From Parcubacteria group bacterium (GTDB taxonomy: Bacteria > Patescibacteriota > Minisyncoccia > UBA6257 > JACRHW01), in NCBI GenBank assembly GCA_016211955.1, contig JACRHX010000013.1, positions 1 to 14,093 of the forward strand: a stretch of 14,093 bases of DNA. Reading direction: 5' to 3'. Below are positions 6,404-12,636 of this stretch, piece by piece. Each line of letters begins with the position of its first letter. Position 1 is the stretch's first letter. The notes beneath the pieces are model-generated. The model did not search any database and was not told where the DNA came from. It was given only the letters and a program-made list of their open reading frames with translations. The position numbers were made by a program, and so were the translations under genes.

Positions 6404-6835
6404 ATGTTCATAGGAGAATATGGGCACAATTTAGATGAAAAGGGAAGAATGGCGATACCCGCGAAGTTTAGGAAGGATTTGGCGGGTGGCGCGATTGTAA
6501 CACGAGGCCTTGATGGGTGTCTTTTCTTATTTACGACTCATGATTGGGAGGTGCTGGCTCAGAAACTCACAACACTTCCTCTTACACAGGCAAATGCACG
6601 CGCATTCTCTAGATTAATGTTGGCAGGTGCTATGGATGTTGAGATTGATAGCCAGGGGCGTGTGCTTATTCCAGAATATTTGAGGAAATATGCAGGGATG
6701 GATAAAAGAGTTATTGTCGCTGGTTTGTATAATCGTATTGAAATTTGGGATGAAACGAAGTGGAACGAATATAAGGAAAGGACAGAGAAGGAATCGGGTG
6801 AGATCTCTGAGCGCATGGGAGAATTAGGAATTTAA
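6404..6835 (+). CDS. mraZ: Transcriptional regulator MraZ
   Basis: A 143-aa DNA-binding protein of the AbrB-like double-psi fold, usually the first gene of the division and cell-wall cluster and its repressor. It has the two tandem MraZ half-domains. The first begins MFIGEYGHNLDEKGRMAIP with KFRKDL, the second has MDVEIDSQGRVLIPEYLRKYA. The D-x-K/Q-GR-x-IP motif occurs in both. The length is that of the family. The reading frame is open from 6119, but I start at 6404 because family members begin MF-G-Y, and because the promoter and operator lie inside the longer frame. No Shine-Dalgarno sequence precedes this ATG, and the start codon is the end of a 13-base repeat containing a DnaA-like box. 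The gene heads the series leading to rsmH, 85 bases on. Confidence 0.93.
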   Translation: MFIGEYGHNLDEKGRMAIPAKFRKDLAGGAIVTRGLDGCLFLFTTHDWEVLAQKLTTLPLTQANARAFSRLMLAGAMDVEIDSQGRVLIPEYLRKYAGMDKRVIVAGLYNRIEIWDETKWNEYKERTEKESGEISERMGELGI

Positions 6836-6838
6836 CAA

Positions 6839-6920
6839 GTGCCTAGTACTTAGTAGTTAGGACTTAGCCGCAGCTGATTGTCGTTTAAGCCCTAAGAACT
6901 AAGCCCTAAGAACTAATTAC
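6839..6920. repeat. Phased 7-mer inverted repeat between mraZ and rsmH
   Basis: The left half is four successive 7-mers of form G-N-N-N-T-T-A or close: GTGCCTA, GTACTTA, GTAGTTA, GGACTTA (6839-6866). The right half is TAAGCCC, TAAGAAC, TAAGCCC, TAAGAAC, TAATTAC (6886-6920), containing an exact 14-base tandem repeat. The halves are roughly reverse complements and can fold into an imperfect hairpin with a 19-base middle. The last unit abuts the rsmH ATG, and there is no ribosome-binding motif. Function is unknown. Confidence 0.7.
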
Positions 6921-7805
6921 ATGTCACATATACCAGTACTATTGAACGAAGTGTTAGAGATTTTTGATCCTAAGTCTGGCGAGAATTATATTGACGCAAC
7001 GCTCGGCGAGGGGGGGCATACGAGGGAGATTATAAAGAGAATTGCGCCAAATGGGAGAGTACTTGGAATAGATTGGGACGGAGAATCTCTCGAACATTTT
7101 AAAAAAGATATCGAATTTGAAGGAAAGGATCGTGTAATCACTGTGCGTGGTAATTACGCAGATCTTAAGAAGTATGGAGAAGAAGCGGGATTTCGAGATG
7201 TTAAGGGAATTCTGTTCGATCTTGGATGGTCAAGTATTCAGCTTGGTGCGGTTAAGGGATTAAGTTTCAACGAGAGCGACGAAGAACTCGATATGCGGTT
7301 TGAAGGAGATGGAGAGAGCGCGAGGGATATCGTGAATAGTTATAAGGAGGAGGATATTGCAAATATTATTTATGAATACGGAGGTGAGCGATATAGCCGT
7401 CGTATCGCAAAAGCGATTGTGGAGGCAAGAAGAAAGAAGAAGATAGAGACGGCGGGTGATTTGGTAGAAATTTTGACGCAAGTTCTCCCTCGTCGTTATG
7501 AAGGAGGGAGGATACATCCTGCGACGCGGACATTTCAGGCATTAAGAATATATGTAAATCACGAACTCGAAAATATAGAAAAGGGGTTGCGGGCGGCAGT
7601 TGAGGTGCTGGGCGAGGGGGGAAAGATCGTCGTAGTAAGTTTCCACTCGCTTGAGGATCGTTTGATAAAAAACCTCTTTCGTGAAGAAGCGAATAAGAAA
7701 ACCATTACAATTCTTACAAAAAAACCAATACGTGCAACAAGAGAAGAAATAATACATAATCCACGCGCTCGTTCTGCAAAACTACGAGCAGCACAACTAC
7801 TATGA
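6921..7805 (+). CDS. rsmH: 16S rRNA (cytosine-1402 N4) methyltransferase RsmH
   Basis: A 294-aa SAM-dependent enzyme (formerly MraW) that methylates N4 of C1402 in the decoding centre of 16S rRNA. The start HIPVLLNEVLE is typical of the family. The SAM-binding motif is YIDATLGEGGHT (23-34), followed by VLGIDWD (47-53). LFDLGWSSIQLG (98-109) corresponds to the family's DLGVSSxQLD with Trp in place of Val. Later signatures are RTFQALRIYVNHEL (203-216) and VVVSFHSLEDR (237-247), and the C-terminus has the usual NPRARSAKLRAA. The length is close to the family norm. No ribosome site is seen; the ATG follows directly on the phased repeat. Its TGA stop overlaps the next ATG (ATGA, 7802-7805), so the next gene is coupled to it. 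Confidence 0.96.
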   Translation: MSHIPVLLNEVLEIFDPKSGENYIDATLGEGGHTREIIKRIAPNGRVLGIDWDGESLEHFKKDIEFEGKDRVITVRGNYADLKKYGEEAGFRDVKGILFDLGWSSIQLGAVKGLSFNESDEELDMRFEGDGESARDIVNSYKEEDIANIIYEYGGERYSRRIAKAIVEARRKKKIETAGDLVEILTQVLPRRYEGGRIHPATRTFQALRIYVNHELENIEKGLRAAVEVLGEGGKIVVVSFHSLEDRLIKNLFREEANKKTITILTKKPIRATREEIIHNPRARSAKLRAAQLL

Positions 7806-8149
7806 CCGTTTTTTCATATGACAAAGTTGAAAAAAAATATTTATGGGCATCGCTTGTTCCTTGTGTAGCAACCGATGATGTTTGGCAACGGTTGTATTGG
7901 CCTGTCCTCTTTTCTCTATGTGTTATTATCGGAATGTTGCTTTTTTCCCATATCTTTTTTTCAATCGCACAAACAGATTTTGTGTTTGATATAAAAAAGG
8001 CAGAGCATGATTCAAAACTGCTTGAGGGTCAAAATAATGAGCTTAAGATGAGGCTTGGTATGATTACTTCTCCCTTGCGGCTTATCGAAGTTGCTAAGGA
8101 ACGTGGGTTGATAAAGATACAAAACCCTCTTCATGTTTCTTTGTTATGA
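7802..8149 (+). CDS. FtsL/DivIC-like small division protein
   Basis: A 115-aa single-pass membrane protein. A cytoplasmic N-terminus of about 32 residues is followed by one membrane helix (about 33-55). A short extracytoplasmic part follows, whose residues 62-86 (KKAEHDSKLLEGQNNELKMR) are likely a coiled coil. A conserved-looking tail, SPLRLIEVAKERGLI (90-104), resembles the end of FtsL/DivIC proteins. FtsL links the divisome and activates septal wall synthesis by the FtsW-FtsI pair. Similarity is at the level of topology and position: between rsmH and the PBP gene is the classical ftsL place. Both ends overlap neighbours by ATGA. Sequence alone would not prove the assignment. Confidence 0.75.
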   Translation: MTVFSYDKVEKKYLWASLVPCVATDDVWQRLYWPVLFSLCVIIGMLLFSHIFFSIAQTDFVFDIKKAEHDSKLLEGQNNELKMRLGMITSPLRLIEVAKERGLIKIQNPLHVSLL

Positions 8150-9789
8150 GTATAGTGCGATTTGTCCATCATTTTCGTGAGTCTTGGAGACTTTATCTTG
8201 TTGAGATTCTTTTTTTTATCGCAAGTACTTTTCTTGTTAACCATATCTATGGGATAAGCATTGAGAAACATGTTCAGTACTCTGCAAAAGCTGCATCTCA
8301 GTATAATGCCCAAAAAGAAACAGAGCCTCGTGGTTCTATTTCGTTTGAAACACGAGATCGATTGTTGATTCCCGCAGCAATTAATGAAAAAAAACCTTTT
8401 GTCTACATTGCCCCAGCGGAAATTAAAGATGCTGATAGAGATAGAGTCTTAACATCCGTAGCGTCAATTTTCCCTCTTTCTTCTGATGTGTGGATTGAAA
8501 AAATGGAAGATAGTAGGTCCCACTTTAGTATTATTGAACTTAATCCAAGTCAAGAGGCGGTTAAAAAAATTAAGGGGCTTAAGTTGCGCGGTGTTTATGT
8601 AGGAGAACGTCTTAAGCGTTTTTATCCAAACAAAGAGCTTGGGGCCTCTATTTTGGGATTTGTTACAGATGAATATAATACACCCACAGGACAATATGGT
8701 GTCGAAGAGGTGGCACAGGAACAACTTGGGAATTTCTATCGTCCTGCCGATGTAGTGCTTACGATTGATTATAATATTCAACAGAAAGGAGAGCAGATGC
8801 TTGACGATCTAATGAAAGAATGGAAGGCGAAGGCGGCTACCCTCATCGTTGAAGACCCAAAGACAGGTGCTATTCTTGCTATGGCACAAAAGCCGGGGTT
8901 TGATCCAAATGCATATGGTGAGGCCTCCCTCAAATCGTTTCTTAATCAGAACATCTCTAGTATGTATGAGCCAGGATCGGTATTCAAGGCGCTTACTTTT
9001 GCGGGTGCGATAGATGCCGGAAAGGTGAAGCCAGAAACTACCTACTATGATACAGGAATCCTTTCAATGAGTGGGTATACTATTAGAAATTGGGATAAAA
9101 AATCTTATGGTACCCAAACCATGATAGGAGTTCTTGAAAATTCTTTAAATACGGGAGCAGCGTTTATAGAAAAACAACTTGGACCAGATCTTTTTTTGAA
9201 ATATGTGAAGGACTTTGGGTTTGGTGCAAAAACGGAAATTGATCTTCCTGGTGAAGTGGTGGGGAATATAAAAAATCTTAAGGGATTTGAACAATTACAT
9301 TTTGCAACAGCATCGTTTGGGCAGGGTATCGCAGTTACCCCCCTTCAACTTATTACTGCGGTATCTGCCATTGCAAATAAGGGTAAGCTCATGAAACCTC
9401 ATATTATAGATCGGTTTGAATATAGTGATGGTGTTATAAAGGTGATACAACCAAAAGTTACGCGCACTGTATTGAGTGAAGAGGCCGCAGAAAAGACGGT
9501 AGATGCTCTTGTTTCTGTTGTAAATCATGGCAAAATTGGGGCAGTGTCTGGGTATAGGGTAGGAGGAAAAACGGGGACGGCCCAGATTCCATCTTCAAGG
9601 GGAGGATATGAGGAGGCGTATATTCATAGTTTTGTTGGGTTTGCCCCCGCCGATGATCCTAAATTCACTATCCTTATTAAGCTTGTACGTCCCGTAGGGG
9701 CTCCTCTTTCTGGTATGACCGTTGTTCCCGCCTTTCGTGAACTTACGAAGTTTTTACTCGATTATTATAGTATCCAACCAACCCGATAA
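8146..9789 (+). CDS. ftsI: Class B penicillin-binding protein (FtsI/PBP2-like transpeptidase)
   Basis: A 547-aa D,D-transpeptidase that cross-links peptidoglycan. It has an N-terminal membrane anchor (about 17-36), then the PBP dimerisation domain with PRGSIS (61-66), where the usual DRNG is replaced by FETRDR. The transpeptidase domain carries all three active-site motifs: Ser278 in EPGSVFK (SxxK, Lys281), SLN (333-335) and KTG (475-477, in GGKTGTAQIP). No PASTA domains are present at the C-terminus. Place in the mraZ-rsmH-ftsL series favours the septal enzyme FtsI over the elongation enzyme PBP2; a small genome may have only one. It starts in ATGA overlap with the ftsL-like gene and is followed by a terminator, so it is probably the last gene of the mraZ transcript. 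Confidence 0.92.
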   Translation: MSIVRFVHHFRESWRLYLVEILFFIASTFLVNHIYGISIEKHVQYSAKAASQYNAQKETEPRGSISFETRDRLLIPAAINEKKPFVYIAPAEIKDADRDRVLTSVASIFPLSSDVWIEKMEDSRSHFSIIELNPSQEAVKKIKGLKLRGVYVGERLKRFYPNKELGASILGFVTDEYNTPTGQYGVEEVAQEQLGNFYRPADVVLTIDYNIQQKGEQMLDDLMKEWKAKAATLIVEDPKTGAILAMAQKPGFDPNAYGEASLKSFLNQNISSMYEPGSVFKALTFAGAIDAGKVKPETTYYDTGILSMSGYTIRNWDKKSYGTQTMIGVLENSLNTGAAFIEKQLGPDLFLKYVKDFGFGAKTEIDLPGEVVGNIKNLKGFEQLHFATASFGQGIAVTPLQLITAVSAIANKGKLMKPHIIDRFEYSDGVIKVIQPKVTRTVLSEEAAEKTVDALVSVVNHGKIGAVSGYRVGGKTGTAQIPSSRGGYEEAYIHSFVGFAPADDPKFTILIKLVRPVGAPLSGMTVVPAFRELTKFLLDYYSIQPTR

Positions 9790-9825
9790 GTATCTAGTAT
9801 CTTTTGTGATTTTCTCTATTAGCGA

Positions 9826-9894
9826 GTTAATGGGTTAACGTGTTAACGAGTTCAAGAAACAACCCGTTAACTCGTGAACTCGTTAATTTTTTTT
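9826..9894 (+). terminator. Phased 8-mer repeat ending in an intrinsic terminator
   Basis: TTAACGAGTTC (9843-9853) and GAACTCGTTAA (9876-9886) form a perfect 11-bp stem with a 22-base loop, followed by eight T (9887-9894), a good intrinsic terminator for the ftsI transcript. The whole segment is made of 8-base units: GTTAATGG, GTTAACGT, GTTAACGA, GTTCAAGA (9826-9857) on the left and GTTAACTC, GTGAACTC, GTTAATTT (9866-9889) on the right. The design resembles the 7-mer element before rsmH but with another unit length. Confidence 0.75.
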
Positions 9895-9903
9895 AATACA
9901 ATT

Positions 9904-11148
9904 ATGATGTTTCATAGAAAAATGTTGCTATCTCTTGTACAGAGTCTTGCCACAAAAACACTGAAAAAATTCCAACCTGGTATTATTGCTGTTACGGGAA
10001 GCGTGGGAAAGACGTCTACAAAGGAGGCGATCTATACTGTGCTTAGTGCCGATCGTAAGGTGCGTTGTTCACGAGAAAACCTTAACAACACTCTCGGGGT
10101 GGGGCTTACTATTCTTGGTGATTATAATCGACCCCCCGAGGAAATGTTTAAAAAGATTTTCTTTTGGTACTCTGTCATTGTTCGCGCGCACCTAGAACTT
10201 CGTTTTAAAAAAACATATCCAGAATTGTTGGTGCTTGAATATGGCGTGGATCGTCCGGGTGATATGGATGAACTTGTACGTCTTTATCCTCCACAGATTG
10301 CTGTTGTAACAGCATTGAGCGATATTCCTCCTCACGTGGAGTTTTTTGCCTCGCCTGATGAGCTTTATAAAGAAAAGGAAAAGCTTGTTCGAGCCTTGCC
10401 CGCTACAGGATTTGCAATATTAAATCATGATGATGAGGTGGTGCGTGAAATGCGAGAAGCAACTCGCGCTCACACTATGGCGTATGGGTTTGGTGAGGAT
10501 GCCCAGGTGGGGGTAATTGGGTACGAATATCTTTATACTAACTATGTTCCTCGAGGGATGACGTTTAAAATTAATTACGATGGAAAGATGATGCCGTTTA
10601 CATTGAACGTGCTTGGGAAACCACAGGTGTATTCTGCCTCGGCGGCGGTTGCTGTTGGGTTGATTTTTGGGATGAATTTAGTTAAAATTGCCCGGGCGCT
10701 TGAGGGGTATACGGTTATGGAAGGGAGGGGGAACTTTATCCCCGGTATTAAATACTCCTACATTTTTGATAGTAGTTATAACGCCTCACCGGACTCTATG
10801 GACATGGCGCTTGAGACGCTCCATGAACTTGAGAGTGTGAAGCGACGCGTGGCAATCTTGGGCGACATGCTTGAGATTGGCACCTACTCCACCGAGGCTC
10901 ACCTTGCGCTCGGGCGATATGCCGCCGGGCGTGTTGATCGACTTATCGTAATCGGCGCTCGCGGTGCCTTTATAGGCGAGGGTGCACAAGAGGCGGGTAT
11001 GCAGCCCGATCGTCTTACTGTTTTCTACACCACCGAAGAGGCGCTACCTCACCTCGATGCTCTTATTGAAGAAGGCGATTGTGTGCTTGTCAAAGCATCT
11101 CACGCCATGCATTTTGAAAAAATCGTTGAAGAAATAAAATTTAAATAA
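9904..11148 (+). CDS. murF: MurF-like Mur ligase (UDP-MurNAc-tripeptide D-Ala-D-Ala ligase)
   Basis: An ATP-dependent cytoplasmic ligase of about 414 aa, expected to add D-Ala-D-Ala to the UDP-MurNAc-tripeptide. The ATP-binding loop TGSVGKTST (31-39) lies close to the N-terminus. Other MurF-like signatures are NLNNTLGVGLTILG (59-72), LEYGVDRPGDMD (111-122), EGRGN (273-277), DSSYNASPDSM (289-299), LGDMLEIG (319-326) and LVKASHAMHFE (395-405). A normal MurF has about 80-100 residues before the P-loop that bind UDP-MurNAc; only about 30 are present. The frame opens at a GTG at 9874, but that lies inside the terminator stem, so ATG 9904 (or 9907, 9922) is chosen. TACAAT (9897-9902) may be its -10 box. 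GC content rises from roughly 42% to 55-60% from about 10800 to the end. The stop is one base before tRNA-Glu. Confidence 0.85.
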   Translation: MMFHRKMLLSLVQSLATKTLKKFQPGIIAVTGSVGKTSTKEAIYTVLSADRKVRCSRENLNNTLGVGLTILGDYNRPPEEMFKKIFFWYSVIVRAHLELRFKKTYPELLVLEYGVDRPGDMDELVRLYPPQIAVVTALSDIPPHVEFFASPDELYKEKEKLVRALPATGFAILNHDDEVVREMREATRAHTMAYGFGEDAQVGVIGYEYLYTNYVPRGMTFKINYDGKMMPFTLNVLGKPQVYSASAAVAVGLIFGMNLVKIARALEGYTVMEGRGNFIPGIKYSYIFDSSYNASPDSMDMALETLHELESVKRRVAILGDMLEIGTYSTEAHLALGRYAAGRVDRLIVIGARGAFIGEGAQEAGMQPDRLTVFYTTEEALPHLDALIEEGDCVLVKASHAMHFEKIVEEIKFK

Positions 11149-11149
11149 C

Positions 11150-11227
11150 GCTCTTGTCGTCTAGCCCGGTCTAGGACGTCGCGTTCTCATCGCGGAGACA
11201 CGGGTTCGAATCCCGTCGAGAGCACCA
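11150..11227 (+). tRNA. tRNA-Glu (anticodon CTC)
   Basis: The acceptor stem is GCTCTTG (11150-11156) with CGAGAGC (11217-11223), including one G-U pair. The D stem is GTCT/GGAC. The anticodon stem is TCGCG/CGCGG (11179-11183/11191-11195) with loop TTCTCAT, anticodon CTC (11186-11188), reading GAG. The T stem is ACGGG/CCCGT (11200-11204/11212-11216) with loop TTCGAAT. Discriminator A11224 is followed by an encoded CCA (11225-11227), unlike the tRNA-Val in this window. It begins one base after the murF stop, so it is probably cut from the murF transcript or has a promoter inside murF. Confidence 0.93.
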
Positions 11228-11272
11228 ACTGATTAGCTTTCGTTTTTATTTTTGTGTTAGAAGCACGGGCGT

Positions 11273-11385
11273 GGCGCTGTTCGATAACCTCATAATTACT
11301 AGTGCCTGAGCCTGTCGAAGGCCTACATTTCTTTAAGGAAACCCTTCGACTTTGCTCAGGGAATATCATGTTTCCGAACAGCGCC
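11273..11385. repeat. Nested inverted-repeat (MITE/REP-like) element
   Basis: The outer arms GGCGCTGTTCG (11273-11283) and CGAACAGCGCC (11375-11385) are exact inverted repeats, extending outward with one gap. The inner arms CCTGAGCCTGTCGAAGG (11305-11321) and CCTTCGACTTTGCTCAGG (11343-11360) pair over most of their length. The inner palindrome resembles the TTCGAC...GCTCAGG type seen repeatedly in many bacterial genomes. There is no ORF inside. It lies 45 bases after tRNA-Glu and just before the promoter of the cysteine-cluster gene. There is no T-run, so it is unlikely to be only a terminator. Confidence 0.65.
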
Positions 11386-11393
11386 CACGGGAG

Positions 11394-11422
11394 TTGACAC
11401 ATAATAAAATACATGTTAACAT
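11394..11422 (+). promoter_or_regulatory. Promoter of the YkgJ-like gene
   Basis: A perfect -35 box TTGACA (11394-11399) and TAACAT (11417-11422) are 17 bases apart. Transcription would start near 11429, giving a leader of about 24 bases that contains AAAGGA (11438-11443), 9 bases before the ATG. The promoter begins right outside the nested inverted repeat. Confidence 0.7.
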
Positions 11423-11452
11423 AAAACCATCAGTCTGAAAGGAAATGTTTGT

Positions 11453-11710
11453 ATGCAGTGTCGAATGAGTTGTGGTGCGTGTTGTATTGCGATCTCTATC
11501 TCTTCTCCGATCCCGGGGATGCCAAGTGGTAAACCGGCGGGGGTGAGGTGCCCGCACCTTACGAAAGAGAATCTCTGTGCGTTGTTCGGCAAGCCCGAGC
11601 GGCCGGAGATTTGTTCCCGCCTTGCTCCTGCAAGGGAGTTTTGCGGCGAGAGTCGTGAGGAGGCGTTTGCACGTATTGACGAGATTGAACGGGCGACAAG
11701 CCCGACGTAG
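11453..11710 (+). CDS. YkgJ-type cysteine-cluster protein
   Basis: A small 85-aa protein with eight cysteines (3, 7, 10, 11, 33, 42, 54, 64) in the order typical of the YkgJ/CxxCxxCC family of putative zinc- or iron-chelating proteins. CRMSCGACC (3-11) is followed by SISSPIPGMPSGKPAGVRC (15-33) and GKPERPEIC (46-54). Its biochemical role is not established; metal binding is inferred from the cysteines. It has a good Shine-Dalgarno (AAAGGA), a near-consensus promoter and a strong terminator, so it is a self-contained unit. Its GC content is visibly higher than that of most surrounding genes, and it is flanked by repeat elements, which suggests horizontal acquisition. Confidence 0.85.
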   Translation: MQCRMSCGACCIAISISSPIPGMPSGKPAGVRCPHLTKENLCALFGKPERPEICSRLAPAREFCGESREEAFARIDEIERATSPT

Positions 11711-11716
11711 AGAGAG

Positions 11717-11741
11717 CGGGGCCTTGCATGGCCCCGTTTTT
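11717..11741 (+). terminator. Strong intrinsic terminator of the YkgJ-like gene
   Basis: CGGGGCC (11717-11723) and GGCCCCG (11730-11736) form a perfect 7-bp GC stem with loop TTGCAT, followed by TTTTT (11737-11741). It begins 6 bases after the stop codon. Confidence 0.9.
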
Positions 11742-11754
11742 AATTACCAGGAAA

Positions 11755-11861
11755 CCCCACACGAAAACGGCGTCGTTGATTTTTGTAGCCGTTGGAGTGT
11801 GGGGATGAATGGCGTTTTGCGCGAAGCGAAACAAAAGGAAACCCCGGGCTAAAGCCTGGGG
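11755..11861. repeat. Row of three hairpins upstream of lexA
   Basis: First, CCCCACAC (11755-11762) pairs with GTGTGGGG (11797-11804), with an inner stem ACGGC/GCCGT (11767-11771/11788-11792). Second, GTTTTGC (11814-11820) pairs with GCGAAAC (11826-11832) around GCGAA. Third, CCCCGGGC (11842-11849) pairs with GCCTGGGG (11854-11861) around TAAA. No T-runs follow and no ORF covers the stretch. It may be a structured RNA or piled-up repetitive units; no known RNA family is recognised. Confidence 0.5.
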
Positions 11862-11904
11862 AGGATGTCATTGTTCCCCGAGCTTAATATACACTTTTCC
11901 ACAG

Positions 11905-11933
11905 TTGATGTGTGTACACTCTTTTATTACAAT
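11905..11933 (+). promoter_or_regulatory. lexA promoter
   Basis: TTGATG (11905-11910) and TACAAT (11928-11933) are 17 bases apart. The expected start of transcription, near 11940, coincides with the lexA ATG, which would make the mRNA leaderless. The palindrome GTGTACAC (11912-11919) lies between the two boxes. Confidence 0.65.
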
Positions 11934-11954
11934 GTGTATATGAACAATACACAT
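11912..11954. promoter_or_regulatory. Candidate LexA operators
   Basis: Two symmetric sites share the half-site TGTGTA. One is the perfect palindrome GTGTACAC (11912-11919) in the promoter spacer. The other is ATGTGTAT (11932-11939) with ATACACAT (11947-11954), an exact 8-bp inverted repeat around a 7-base spacer containing the start codon. Neither matches the Escherichia or Bacillus SOS box, but LexA operators differ between phyla and self-repression of lexA is general. Assigned by symmetry and position. Confidence 0.45.
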
Positions 11955-12617
11955 ACTAATCAACTTACAAAGTTTCAAAAGAAGGTTCTCGTTATTATCG
12001 AACAACATTTTAAAAAACACCATGAGTCGCCTACGATAGAGGAGATTCGAGATAAGATGGGGCTCTCCTCCTCTCGATCGGTAACGCAGTATCTCGAGGC
12101 GCTTTCAAAAAAGGGATTATTACGTCGTGAGCGCTATAAAGGAAGGGGAATTACGCTTTTGAAGGATATGGAAAAAGGTGAGACGGTGCAGCTTCCTGTA
12201 TTTGCTTCGGCTGGATGTGGAAGCCCCTCGGTAATAGCAGAACGCACGTTTGATGAATTTATTGAGGTGGCTTCAAATCTTATAACAGGCAAGAAAAAGG
12301 CGAATCTCTTCGTGATTAGGGCGATGGGTAACTCAATGAATGAGGCTGGTATTCAAGATGGGGATTATGTGCTTGTGGAGCGTATCGTTGATGTGGAGTA
12401 TGAGATGGGGGATACGGTGGTTGCTATCATTGATGATAGTGCCGTTATTAAACGCTATGTGCGGTCGGACGATCTCATTATTCTCAAACCAGTCTCTTCA
12501 GACCTCTCACACCGGTCAATTATTTTGGGAAAGGATGCGACGTATAAGATATTTGGCAAAGTGTTACGCACGATACGTATTCCAAAATCCTTCGATTTTA
12601 GTTATGCGTCCGCTTAA
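11940..12617 (+). CDS. lexA: SOS repressor LexA
   Basis: A 225-aa repressor of DNA-damage genes that cleaves itself when RecA filaments form. The N-terminal winged-helix domain (about 5-75) includes QKKVLVIIEQHFKKH and the recognition region SSSRSVTQYLEALSKKGLL (43-61). The cleavage site is Ala91-Gly92 in FASAGCGSP. The protease domain has Ser132 in MGNSM and Lys171 in SAVIKRY, 39 residues apart, close to the E. coli spacing. The frame is open from 11865, but family members start shortly before the helix-turn-helix, and the promoter lies inside the longer frame, so 11940 is chosen. There is no Shine-Dalgarno sequence. Candidate self-operators overlap the promoter and start. The length is slightly above the usual 200-210. 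Confidence 0.93.
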   Translation: MNNTHTNQLTKFQKKVLVIIEQHFKKHHESPTIEEIRDKMGLSSSRSVTQYLEALSKKGLLRRERYKGRGITLLKDMEKGETVQLPVFASAGCGSPSVIAERTFDEFIEVASNLITGKKKANLFVIRAMGNSMNEAGIQDGDYVLVERIVDVEYEMGDTVVAIIDDSAVIKRYVRSDDLIILKPVSSDLSHRSIILGKDATYKIFGKVLRTIRIPKSFDFSYASA

Positions 12618-12636
12618 CATTTTTACATTTTATTCT

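Noticed and set aside
6361..6406. Replication origin suggested by DnaA boxes
   Set aside because: Only one perfect and one near-perfect box are present, with no AT-rich unwinding element, no dnaA or dnaN gene nearby, and the sites lie in a transcribed leader.
6839..6920. CRISPR array between mraZ and rsmH
   Set aside because: The units are 7 bases, directly adjacent and inverted in two halves, with no spacers and no cas genes.
9874..9903. GTG start of murF at 9874
   Set aside because: The codons lie inside the terminator stem and T-run of the ftsI transcript; ATG 9904 or later is more plausible.
11865..11939. N-terminal extension of lexA to an ATG at 11865
   Set aside because: The extension has no homology to LexA, its purine-rich ribosome-like motif directly abuts the ATG with no spacing, and the lexA promoter lies within it.
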